Shown one piece after another: positions 1 through 5,793 of a DNA stretch of 5,793 nt. This DNA comes from Bradyrhizobium sp. (GTDB lineage Bacteria; Pseudomonadota; Alphaproteobacteria; Rhizobiales; Xanthobacteraceae). Position 1 is the first letter of the stretch. Every line of letters starts with the position of its first letter. The translations under genes and the position numbers were made by a program. Below the pieces are notes generated by a model. That model had not been told where the DNA came from. It saw only the letters and a list, made by a program, of their open reading frames with translations, and ran no database searches. The DNA is taken from assembly GCA_025960445.1 (NCBI GenBank), contig JAICIT010000191.1, forward strand, positions 1 to 5,793. Reading direction: 5' to 3'.

Positions 1-53
1 CGTGCTTTCATCTCAGAATCCGGCTTCGATATGCTGGCCGGCCTTTGCGAGTT
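1..53 (-). other. Sequence downstream of livF; possible start of a next gene
   Basis: The 53 bases after the livF stop contain no hairpin with a U-run, so transcription may continue past livF. An ATG at 11-9 followed by AAA GCA could begin another minus-strand gene, with a GGA 7 bases upstream as a weak ribosome site. Only three codons are visible, so no product can be suggested. Confidence 0.2.
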
Positions 54-776
54 TTACGTGATCGTCCATTCCTCGGCGCTGGCGCCGGCGAGCGCCCGGA
101 CCCGCGCGTCGTCGGCGGCGAGCTCCTTGGCTGTTCCGGAATAGACGACGATACCGTCATCGAGAACATAAGCATCGTCGGCGATTTCCAGGCTCATTCG
201 CGCATTCTGCTCCACCAGCAGAACCGAAATGCCCTCGGCCTTCATCTGCTGAACGATGCGAAACACTTCGCGCACGATCAGCGGCGCCAATCCTTGGGAG
301 GGTTCATCGAGAATCAATAGCCTCGGATTGAGCAGCAGCGCGCGCCCGATCGAGAGCATCTCCTGTTCGCCGCCGGAGAGTTGCCGGCCCCGGTTGAACT
401 TGCGCTCTTCGAGGCGCGGGAACAGCTTGTAGATCCGGTCGACCGTCCAGGGCCCGCTACGCTCAAGTGGAACTTTCAGGTTCTCGTCGACGCTCAGATT
501 GGCAAAGATGCGCCGGCCCTCCGGAACGTAACCGACACCCCGAGCGGCGACGCGAAAGGTGGACCAGCGCGTGGTGTCCTCGCCGAAGATCGTGATGGCC
601 CCTTCACGTGCGGGCGTCAGACCCATCAGGCTTCGCAGGGTGGTGGTCTTGCCCGCGCCGTTGCGTCCAAGCAGCGCGGTGATCTTGCCTTCGGCCACGC
701 TGAGGCTGACGCCATGCAGGATGTGGCTCTTGCCGTAGTAGGTGTGGAGATTTTGGGCTGTGAGCGCTGCGGTCAT
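54..776 (-). CDS. livF: Branched-chain amino acid-type ABC transporter ATP-binding protein LivF
   Basis: This is the second cytoplasmic ATPase of the HAAT importer; it pairs with LivG to drive transport through LivH/LivM. The 240-residue length is normal for LivF. Visible motifs are Walker A GRNGAGKTT (residues 37-45), the Q-loop region VPEGRRIF (84-91), the ABC signature LSGGEQ (133-138), Walker B LLILDEP (153-159) and the switch region VEQNA (188-192). The Glu at the Q-loop position and the Gln in place of the switch histidine are, as I recall, usual for LivF and separate it from LivG, so they are not signs of decay. The ATG overlaps the livG stop in an ATGA (773-776). The upstream Shine-Dalgarno is poor, so translation probably depends on coupling to livG. 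The gene ends with TAA at 56-54. No frameshift is seen. Confidence 0.95.
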   Translation of the reverse strand: MTAALTAQNLHTYYGKSHILHGVSLSVAEGKITALLGRNGAGKTTTLRSLMGLTPAREGAITIFGEDTTRWSTFRVAARGVGYVPEGRRIFANLSVDENLKVPLERSGPWTVDRIYKLFPRLEERKFNRGRQLSGGEQEMLSIGRALLLNPRLLILDEPSQGLAPLIVREVFRIVQQMKAEGISVLLVEQNARMSLEIADDAYVLDDGIVVYSGTAKELAADDARVRALAGASAEEWTIT

Positions 777-1522
777 GCGGCATTGCCCAGATAGGCGGCT
801 TGAACGATCTCGTTTGCGGCGATCTCCTGCGGAGTGCCTTGCGCCAGCATTTGTCCCCGATCAAGTACGCAGATTCGATCCGCAAGATGAAATACGACGC
901 GCATGTCGTGTTCGATCAGCACGATCGTGTAGTTGCTGTCACGGTGCAGACGGCGGATCAGCTGGGTGATCTGGTAGGTTTCCTGATCGCCCATTCCAGC
1001 GGTCGGCTCATCGAGCAGCAGCAGATGCGGCTTCAGCGCCAGCGCCATCGCGATCTCCGCAGCGCGCTGATCACCATGCGAGAGTTCGCCAACCAACCTG
1101 TCCGCTTTGGCTGCCAGCGAAACCAGTTGAAGTGTGTCCTCGACCTGAGAATGGATTTGGGCCGCTTCCGAACGGTTGATCCAGGGCCGCAGGCGGTAGC
1201 CTCCCGCGACTTCCGCGGCGATGCGGACGTTTTGAAAGACGGTGAGCTCGGGAAAGATTTCGGTGATCTGAAACGTGCGCGCCATGCCGAGCGTGACGCG
1301 CTCATGTGTGGCAAGCCGGGTAATGTCGCGGCCATCGAAAGCAATGGACCCCGCGGTCGGCGGGAAAAATCCGCTTATCAGGTTGAAGAAGGTGGTCTTG
1401 CCGGCGCCGTTCGGCCCGATGATCGCGCACAATTCTCCTTTGCCCACCTCAAGGGACACGTCGCGCACCGCGACCAGATTGCCGAATCTCTTGGTCACGT
1501 TTTTGATTTCGAGAACGTTCAT
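773..1522 (-). CDS. livG: Branched-chain amino acid-type ABC transporter ATP-binding protein LivG
   Basis: This is the first cytoplasmic ATPase of the Liv-type importer, 249 residues. Motifs in order are Walker A GPNGAGKTT (36-44), a Q-loop with RTFQ (Q85), the signature LSHGDQ (147-152), Walker B LLLLDEP (167-173) and a switch histidine in IEHDM (H205). The degenerate signature and the long insert between Q-loop and signature (about 100-145, containing YRLRPW) fit LivG rather than LivF. I chose the ATG at 1522 because it overlaps the livM stop in an ATGA (1519-1522), follows a GGAG at 1532-1529 with 6 bases of spacing, and begins with the typical MNVLEIKNVTKRFG. The reading frame stays open upstream to about 2077, but that stretch lies inside livM, reads as low-complexity Arg/Pro-rich sequence, and is a shadow. 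Confidence 0.95.
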   Translation of the reverse strand: MNVLEIKNVTKRFGNLVAVRDVSLEVGKGELCAIIGPNGAGKTTFFNLISGFFPPTAGSIAFDGRDITRLATHERVTLGMARTFQITEIFPELTVFQNVRIAAEVAGGYRLRPWINRSEAAQIHSQVEDTLQLVSLAAKADRLVGELSHGDQRAAEIAMALALKPHLLLLDEPTAGMGDQETYQITQLIRRLHRDSNYTIVLIEHDMRVVFHLADRICVLDRGQMLAQGTPQEIAANEIVQAAYLGNAA

Positions 1523-2472
1523 GCCTTGCTCCGTTGGATGAAGCCAAGCAGTCCGCGCGGGAAGAACAGGACCACCAGCACAAAGAGCAGGCCGACGAAT
1601 GACATCCAGTTCACCGTGACACTGGACAGGTAATCCTGCAGCACCACGAACACGGCAGCGCCGAGCAGCGGGCCCCAAAAGCTGCGCATTCCACCCATCA
1701 CGGCCATCATGACGAAATCGCCGGATTGGCTGTAATGCAGTCCTCTCGGGTCGGCGAAATTGTTGACCAGCGCGTAAAGTGCGCCGGCAAATCCCATAAA
1801 GAAACAGGACAGCGTGAACGCGATCCAGATGTGACGCTCCACCGGGATGCCGAGAAAACGGGAGCGACGCTCGTTCTCTCGAATCGCGATCATGGTGCGG
1901 CCGAACGGAGAGCGCAGGATGTATCCCATCACGCCAACCATCAGGGCGAAGCAAAACAGCACGAAATAATAGAAGTTGTTGGCATTGGAGAGAATGTCGA
2001 TCTGGAACAAGCCGAAGTCGATCGGCTGGCGCGAGAAACCGCGCAGGCCGTCGTCGCCGCCGGTTAGCGAACTCCACTGAAAGGCGATGTAATAGAACAC
2101 CTGGCCGAACGCGATCGTCACCATGGCAAAATAGACCCCGCGCCGCCGCACAATCAGCGCCCCGAGCAGCGCGCCGCAGACACCGCCGAGCAGCATTCCT
2201 AAAACCAGCGCCAGTGGGGTGCTCGGCGCCAGGAACTTCAGGGTCAGGCCCGCGCCGTAAGCACCCAGACCAAAATAGGCCGCGTGCCCGAATGACAGCA
2301 CGCCGGTAAAGCCAAGCAGGAAATTCAGCGACATCGCTGCCAGCCCGAGCACCAGCACCCTGGTCGCCAGCGCGGTGTAACCGCCAAGCGGCAGCATCCA
2401 GAACGGGGCAAATAGCAGGACCGCCCAGATCGCGGTCAGCGTGATCAGCTTGCGGGTTTGCGCGGAGTTCAA
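1519..2472 (-). CDS. livM: Branched-chain amino acid-type ABC transporter permease LivM (TTG start)
   Basis: This inner-membrane permease of 317 residues forms the translocation pore with LivH. The N-terminus is short and cytoplasmic (MNSAQTRK), followed by multiple hydrophobic segments. Family hallmarks are GFTGVLSFGHAAYFGLGAY (54-72), RRRGVYFAMVTIAFGQ (110-125), the GGDDGL motif (139-144), an EAA-like cytoplasmic loop RSPFGRTMIAIRENERRSR (188-206) and a C-terminal FFPRGLLG. The start is read as TTG at 2472-2470. It overlaps the livH stop (TTGA, 2469-2472), has AGAAGGA 8 bases upstream, and gives the expected N-terminus. The nearest upstream ATGs at 2480 and 2477 are in the livH frame (its last Met-Met codons). 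The gene ends with TGA overlapping the livG ATG. Confidence 0.94.
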   Translation of the reverse strand: MNSAQTRKLITLTAIWAVLLFAPFWMLPLGGYTALATRVLVLGLAAMSLNFLLGFTGVLSFGHAAYFGLGAYGAGLTLKFLAPSTPLALVLGMLLGGVCGALLGALIVRRRGVYFAMVTIAFGQVFYYIAFQWSSLTGGDDGLRGFSRQPIDFGLFQIDILSNANNFYYFVLFCFALMVGVMGYILRSPFGRTMIAIRENERRSRFLGIPVERHIWIAFTLSCFFMGFAGALYALVNNFADPRGLHYSQSGDFVMMAVMGGMRSFWGPLLGAAVFVVLQDYLSSVTVNWMSFVGLLFVLVVLFFPRGLLGFIQRSKA

Positions 2473-3338
2473 GTCATCATTCCTTCTTCCCCGAACAATC
2501 CGCGCGGGCGCAACAGCAGGACCACCGCCATCAAGACGTAGATCACCGCCTCACTGGCGGCCGGCAGGAATACGGCCGTCAAGCCCGAGGCCACCCCAAT
2601 CAGCAATCCGCCAGCAAGCGTCCCCGGGAGACTACCGATGCCGCCGACGATGATGGCGATGAAGCTCGGCATCAGCAGGCCGGTGCCCATGGTGGGCTCA
2701 AGGCCGAGCTGCCCCGCCGCTAGAACGCCGCTGAGGCCTGCGAGAAAGATGCCGACCGCGAAATTAAGCGAGCGCAGCATTTGCACGTTGATTCCGAGTG
2801 CCGCGACGGTCTCAAGGTCAAGCGTGCCGGCGCGGATCCGAACGCCGAGTCGCGTATAGCGCAGCAGTACGAACAATAACGCCACCGCGATCATAACGAC
2901 CGCCACCATGAACAGGCGATAGCCGGTGATGAAGAACAAGTCGTTGCTCAGCGGCTGTGCCAGAAATGGTGGAATCGTTACCGGCTTGCCCTGCGGTCCC
3001 CATATGAAGCGCGTGCCATCCTCGATCATGAATGCGAGCCCGAACGTCAGAAGCAGGCTGTAGAGCGGATCGCGTCCATAAAGCGGTCGGATCAGCACGC
3101 GCTCGACAATAAGTCCGATGATGGCGGTCAATGGCGGGGCCAGCAACAATGCGCCCCAGAACCCGATATAGGGGGTGATGGTGTAAGCGATGTAGCCGCC
3201 GATCACCAGAAACCCGCCATGGGCGAAATTGATGACGTTGCTCAAGTTGAGAATGAGCGAGAGGCCGAGCGCCATCAGCACATAGAACGCGCCGATGATC
3301 AGCCCATTGGTGACGTTAAACAGAAGGAGCTGGGTCAT
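2469..3338 (-). CDS. livH: Branched-chain amino acid-type ABC transporter permease LivH
   Basis: This inner-membrane permease of 289 residues is the partner of LivM. Family signatures are NLSNVINFAHGGFLVIGGY (31-49), an ERVLIRPLYGRDP segment (78-90), a cytoplasmic EAA-like loop RYTRLGVRIRAGTLDLETVA (159-178) running into ALGIN, a GLSGVLAAG segment, the FIAIIVGGIGSLPGTLAGG stretch, and a C-terminal RPRGLFGEEG. Hydrophobic segments throughout agree with a polytopic membrane protein, and the length is typical. The ATG at 3338 has only a weak GGTGA-like element 3 bases upstream. It follows an 80-base gap after the second receptor gene that contains a perfect palindrome, so livH translation may be lower than that of the receptor. 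The TGA stop at 2471-2469 overlaps the livM TTG. Confidence 0.95.
   Translation of the reverse strand: MTQLLLFNVTNGLIIGAFYVLMALGLSLILNLSNVINFAHGGFLVIGGYIAYTITPYIGFWGALLLAPPLTAIIGLIVERVLIRPLYGRDPLYSLLLTFGLAFMIEDGTRFIWGPQGKPVTIPPFLAQPLSNDLFFITGYRLFMVAVVMIAVALLFVLLRYTRLGVRIRAGTLDLETVAALGINVQMLRSLNFAVGIFLAGLSGVLAAGQLGLEPTMGTGLLMPSFIAIIVGGIGSLPGTLAGGLLIGVASGLTAVFLPAASEAVIYVLMAVVLLLRPRGLFGEEGMMT
2481..2487 (-). promoter_or_regulatory. Ribosome binding site for livM
   Basis: On the minus strand this reads AGAAGGA, a strong match to the anti-Shine-Dalgarno, with 8 bases before the TTG at 2472-2470. It lies inside the last codons of livH. No in-frame ATG lies close by, so this site is the main reason to prefer TTG as the livM start. 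Confidence 0.7.
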
Positions 3339-3367
3339 AATTCACCGAAGGCAAAGCAAATGAACGT

Positions 3368-3392
3368 GACCCGGGAGGCAGCCTCCCGGGTC
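3368..3392 (-). promoter_or_regulatory. Intercistronic perfect palindrome / stem-loop between receptor gene and livH
   Basis: The 12-base arm GACCCGGGAGGC (3368-3379) is followed by one base and then its exact reverse complement (3381-3392). As RNA it would form a stem of about 11 bp, rich in GC, with a 3-base loop. It begins 27 bases past the receptor stop and ends 29 bases before the livH ATG. No U-run follows in the transcript direction, so it does not look like a standard intrinsic terminator. Likely roles, by analogy with other binding-protein operons, are 3'-end protection of receptor mRNA or partial attenuation that makes receptor more abundant than permease. A DNA-binding site for a dimeric regulator is an alternative. 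Confidence 0.7.
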
Positions 3393-3418
3393 CAACAATA
3401 AAGACTCATTGTACTACA

Positions 3419-4681
3419 CTATGACGGCCACCGCACCGTGCAGCCGGTTTCGCTGACCGGCGGCGCGGTCTTGTCGCCCGCCACCACCTCGTCCACCTGG
3501 AATAGGTCCTCCGGATCATCCTTGCCTTTGGATTGCGCCTCGCCGACGAAGGCCGAGGTCATCAATTGATGATCCCCTTTGCGGTAATATACCTTGTTCG
3601 GCTGCAGCTTGACGTCATCAGGCAGCTCGAAATTCTCGAGCGCCGCTGCCAGCTTGACGGCTTCGGTGGTTTTCTGTGCATTGGCGATCAGCGCAAAGCT
3701 CATGGCCGAGGTGTAGCCGAACCAGTGGCGCGCGGTCGGCACCTTGCCGTTGTTGACCTTGCGGATATCGGCGACGAATTTCTCGACGCCGGCAACACCC
3801 GGTTGCTTCCAGTACCATTCGAACATCCAGATGCCAACGCGCGCTTCGGGCGGCAGCCCGGCTAATGACTCCAATTCCTGCTGCGTCCCGGCGACATGGA
3901 TCTGTTTGTTGAGGCCGAACTGCACGACCTGCTTGAGGCAGTTGATCATGTCGGAGCCCTGTACCAGCAGGATCAGCACGTCAGGATTGGCCGCCCGCGC
4001 TTTGATCAAATAGGCGGAGAAATCGGTGGTGCCGAGCGGTGTCAGTTCATTGCCGGTGACGGTGCCGCCGAGCTTCTTCAAATCGTCGGTGCAGGCCTCG
4101 TAGAGCGTGTGGCCGAAAGCGTAATCAGGCGTGATGAAATGCCATTTCTTGCCGTACTTCGTGAACAGCACGTTCGAAACCGAATTGGCTTCCATTCGCG
4201 TGGTGTTGCAGACCCGGAACACATTCCACTTGCAATCCTTGCCGGTGATCGAATCGGTATGTCCGCCCGAGACGATGTGCAGGATTTTCTTCTCCGCGGT
4301 GACCTGGGCGATCGCAGCCGCGATGCCGGAATTGACGTCGCCGATCATGAAGTTGACCTGGTCGCGCTCGATCAGCTTTCGTGCCTTCTGCACACCAGTG
4401 CCGACGTCATTGGCCGAATCTTCCACCAGCAGCTCGACCTGGCGTCCGAGAATGCCACCTTTGGCATTCATCTGCTCGACAGCGAGCTTGGCGCCCATTA
4501 CCTCGTTGCCGGCCGGCGCCGCGTAAACGCCCGTGAGTGGATCGACCATGCCCATCCGGATCGGCGTTTCGCCGCGAGCCTGTATGATAAATGGCGAAGT
4601 CGCCTGAAATGTGCCGAGCGCGGCTGCGCCCTTGATCAGCGTGCGGCGATCGAGATGGCGGTTGAAAATCGATGAGCTCAT
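3419..4681 (-). CDS. ABC transporter substrate-binding protein, LivK-like (Peripla_BP_6, complete)
   Basis: This is a periplasmic receptor of the type I binding-protein fold that delivers ligand to LivH/LivM. The 420 residues are longer than E. coli LivK (about 370). The N-terminus carries a twin-arginine-like signal: DRRTLIKGAAALG (11-23), a modest hydrophobic stretch, and mature sequence beginning near residue 36-38 (GETPIRMG). The fold shows as GMVDPLTGVYA (44-54), GGILGRQVELLVEDSANDVG (75-94), IGDVNSG (113-119) and SGGHTD (138-143), the last at the place where LivJ/LivK contact ligand. Cysteines 150, 158 and 414 recur in the neighbouring paralogue. The ATG at 4681 has GGAG 5 bases upstream, and the stop is TAG at 3421-3419. 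The ligand is unknown; a branched-chain amino acid, amide or aromatic acid are all possible. Confidence 0.92.
   Translation of the reverse strand: MSSSIFNRHLDRRTLIKGAAALGTFQATSPFIIQARGETPIRMGMVDPLTGVYAAPAGNEVMGAKLAVEQMNAKGGILGRQVELLVEDSANDVGTGVQKARKLIERDQVNFMIGDVNSGIAAAIAQVTAEKKILHIVSGGHTDSITGKDCKWNVFRVCNTTRMEANSVSNVLFTKYGKKWHFITPDYAFGHTLYEACTDDLKKLGGTVTGNELTPLGTTDFSAYLIKARAANPDVLILLVQGSDMINCLKQVVQFGLNKQIHVAGTQQELESLAGLPPEARVGIWMFEWYWKQPGVAGVEKFVADIRKVNNGKVPTARHWFGYTSAMSFALIANAQKTTEAVKLAAALENFELPDDVKLQPNKVYYRKGDHQLMTSAFVGEAQSKGKDDPEDLFQVDEVVAGDKTAPPVSETGCTVRWPS
4571..4681 (-). other. Probable Tat signal peptide of the complete receptor
   Basis: Residues 1-37 of the receptor have a polar n-region, adjacent arginines at residues 12-13 (codons 4648-4643) followed by TLIKGAAALG, a weakly hydrophobic h-region and an alanine/glycine-containing c-region (IIQARG). 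This resembles the Tat consensus with a Lys at the +4 position after the second Arg. The cleavage site is uncertain (after residue 35 or 37), and export by Sec cannot be excluded. Confidence 0.65.
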
Positions 4682-4723
4682 ATCTTCTCCATTAATTTTC
4701 GTTGCGTTTCTTGTTCTAATAAT

Positions 4724-4759
4724 TGCTTCGCCTGATGCACGGAGTCAGCAGGCGAAGCA
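4724..4759 (-). promoter_or_regulatory. Intercistronic stem-loop between the two receptor genes
   Basis: The arms TGCTTCGCCTG (4724-4734) and CAGGCGAAGCA (4749-4759) are perfect reverse complements, 11 bp, separated by a 14-base loop. The element begins 14 bases after the stop of the first receptor gene and ends 42 bases before the second receptor's ATG. In the operon direction it is followed by ATTATTAG, an interrupted U-rich tail, so at most it is a weak terminator or attenuator. On the plus strand it is followed by TTTT, but no plus-strand gene leads into it. A role in mRNA stability or in setting the ratio of the two receptors is inferred from position only. Confidence 0.65.
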
Positions 4760-4773
4760 TTTTGATTGGTAAA

Positions 4774-5793
4774 CTAGGCCGGCCATTTAACCTTGCAGCC
4801 GGTGTCAGCAGCCGGGCCGGCTGCCTTTTCACCCGGCACGGGTGTTTTCACCGTAAACATGTTATCCGGGTCGCCTTTGGGCGGGTGCGCCTCGCCCACG
4901 AACACCGTACTCATCAATTCATGGTCGCCCGCGCGGTATTCCGGTGCACCAGGCTGCAACGCCACTTCCGGCGGCAGCTTGAAGCCGGAAAGCGCATGAG
5001 CGAGCTTCGGCGCGTCCAGCGTCTTCTCCTGGTTGGCGATCAGTGCCAACGTCTGCACTGACGCATAGCCGAACCAGTTGCGCGCCGTAGCGGCGTTGCC
5101 TGTGATCTTCTTGATGGAAGCGTTGAATTCCGCGACGTGCGGAACGCCGGGTTGATCCCACCACCACTCCATCGTCCACCATCCGACCCGCGCGCCATCG
5201 GGCACGGCGCGGAGGCTCTCCAGTTCGAACAGAGTGCCGCCGACCGCCATCTGCTTGTCGAGGCCGAACTGGACGAATTGCTTGAGGCTCGAGACCTGGT
5301 CACCGCCGCCCATTACGTTGATCAGCACTTGCGGCCCGTAGGCCTTGGCCTGAATCAGATAGGAGGAGTAGTCTGGCGTGCCGAGCGGAACGAGGGAGCC
5401 GGCGGACGTGCCCCCCGCGGCTTTCAGGAGCTTCTCGAAACCGGCCTGTACCGAGTGGCCATAAGCGTAATCCGGAGTCAGGAAGTACCACTTTTTGCCG
5501 AACTTCTCCATGAGCGTGGTAGCGATGGCGTTGGCGTCCATCGCGGTGGAGTTGCAAACCCTGAACACGTTCCAGGAGCAGTTCGTGCCCGTGATCGGAT
5601 CGGTGTGGCCGCCCGACACGATGTGGAGCACCTTCTTTTCGCTGGTGACCTGGGCCATCGCGATTGCAATGCCGGAATTGACGTCGCCGATGATGAAGCT
5701 CACCTGATCGCGCTCGATCAGCTTGCGCGTCTTCTGAACGCCGGTGCCGACGTCGTTTGCCGAGTCTTCAATCAAGAGGTCGACCGGCCGGCC
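4774..5793 (-). CDS. ABC transporter substrate-binding protein, LivK-like (5' end beyond window)
   Basis: This is a second periplasmic receptor of the same family, 339 residues visible, running off the right edge. Aligned to the downstream paralogue, the first visible residue matches its Gly79, so the signal peptide and about 78 residues are missing. Shared landmarks are EDSANDVGTGVQK, IERDQV, IGDVNSG, HIVSGGHTD, WNVFRVCN, TPDYA, FVQFGL-like sequence, TARxWFGY and a C-terminal TGCKVKWPA. By eye the two receptors are about 55% identical overall and closer in the first 80 aligned residues. It carries a striking aromatic run WWTMEWWWDQPG (5181-5146). The stop is TAG at 4776-4774. A TTG at 5775 is an internal leucine codon, not a start, because homology continues upstream of it. 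A promoter for the operon is expected upstream, outside the window. Confidence 0.92.
   Translation of the reverse strand, partial: GRPVDLLIEDSANDVGTGVQKTRKLIERDQVSFIIGDVNSGIAIAMAQVTSEKKVLHIVSGGHTDPITGTNCSWNVFRVCNSTAMDANAIATTLMEKFGKKWYFLTPDYAYGHSVQAGFEKLLKAAGGTSAGSLVPLGTPDYSSYLIQAKAYGPQVLINVMGGGDQVSSLKQFVQFGLDKQMAVGGTLFELESLRAVPDGARVGWWTMEWWWDQPGVPHVAEFNASIKKITGNAATARNWFGYASVQTLALIANQEKTLDAPKLAHALSGFKLPPEVALQPGAPEYRAGDHELMSTVFVGEAHPPKGDPDNMFTVKTPVPGEKAAGPAADTGCKVKWPA

Noticed and set aside
133..390. Missing Q-loop Gln and switch His in LivF as possible sign of an inactive ATPase
   Set aside because: As I recall, Glu in the VPEGRR motif and Gln in VEQN are normal for LivF proteins, and Walker A, Walker B and the signature are intact.
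800..1633. Long plus-strand open frame (277 codons) opposite livG and the end of livM
   Set aside because: It lies antisense to well-supported ATPase and permease coding sequence, its protein is Arg/His/Asp-rich with no recognisable domain, and such shadows are expected in GC-rich DNA.
1523..2077. Upstream extension of the livG frame that would give a 434-residue fusion
   Set aside because: The extra segment overlaps livM in another frame, is Arg-rich with no ABC or membrane homology, and a proper start with ribosome site and ATGA overlap exists at 1522.
3400..3418. Small ACAAT/ATTGT inverted repeat just after the complete receptor's stop
   Set aside because: A 5-bp AT-rich stem with an 8-base loop is too weak and too common to call a terminator.
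3896..4675. Plus-strand open frame (259 codons) opposite the complete receptor gene
   Set aside because: It is fully antisense to a clear receptor gene, has no family motif or convincing ribosome site, and its length is explained by codon bias of the real gene.
4774..5775. Treating the TTG at 5775 as the true start of the upstream receptor
   Set aside because: Homology to the paralogue (GRPVDLL against GRQVELL) continues upstream to the window edge and a signal peptide would be missing, so the gene is simply cut by the window.
5786..5793. GGCCGGCC octamer at 5786-5793, also present at 36-43 and 4777-4784
   Set aside because: Three copies of an 8-base palindrome in 5.8 kb is more than chance for a balanced genome, but it is GC-only and two copies lie in coding sequence (the third, at 36-43, is downstream of livF), with no shared context. 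I see no sign of a functional repeat.

Overview
The window is a single minus-strand operon for a branched-chain amino acid type ABC importer of the HAAT (Liv) family. GC-rich coding sequence, twin-arginine-type signal peptides on a periplasmic binding protein, and tightly packed Liv genes suggest an alphaproteobacterium. A Bradyrhizobium or Rhodopseudomonas-like member of the Hyphomicrobiales is my best guess, made from recall of similar proteins and not from any search.

In transcription order (right to left): a substrate-binding protein gene cut by the right edge (5793-4774); a 92-base gap holding an 11-bp stem-loop; a second, complete, paralogous substrate-binding protein gene (4681-3419); an 80-base gap holding a 25-base perfect palindrome; then the permease genes livH (3338-2469) and livM (2472-1519) and the ATPase genes livG (1522-773) and livF (776-54). 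These last four genes overlap one another by exactly 4 bases (TTGA, ATGA, ATGA), which implies translational coupling. livM most likely starts with TTG, supported by a good Shine-Dalgarno sequence. The last 53 bases contain no clear terminator. A possible ATG at 11-9 could begin another gene.

The parts make a complete importer: one or two periplasmic receptors deliver ligand to a LivH/LivM membrane heterodimer powered by LivG/LivF. The two receptors are clearly homologous but well diverged, so the transporter may serve two ligands or two affinity ranges. The ligand cannot be named from sequence; this family includes transporters for branched-chain and other amino acids, amides, urea and aromatic acids. 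The operon promoter and the start of the first receptor gene lie outside the window.

I see no mobile element, CRISPR array, tRNA, rRNA or evidently new system. The points worth a second look are the tandem receptors, the two intercistronic stem-loops, the TTG start and the unusual aromatic and cysteine motifs in the receptors.
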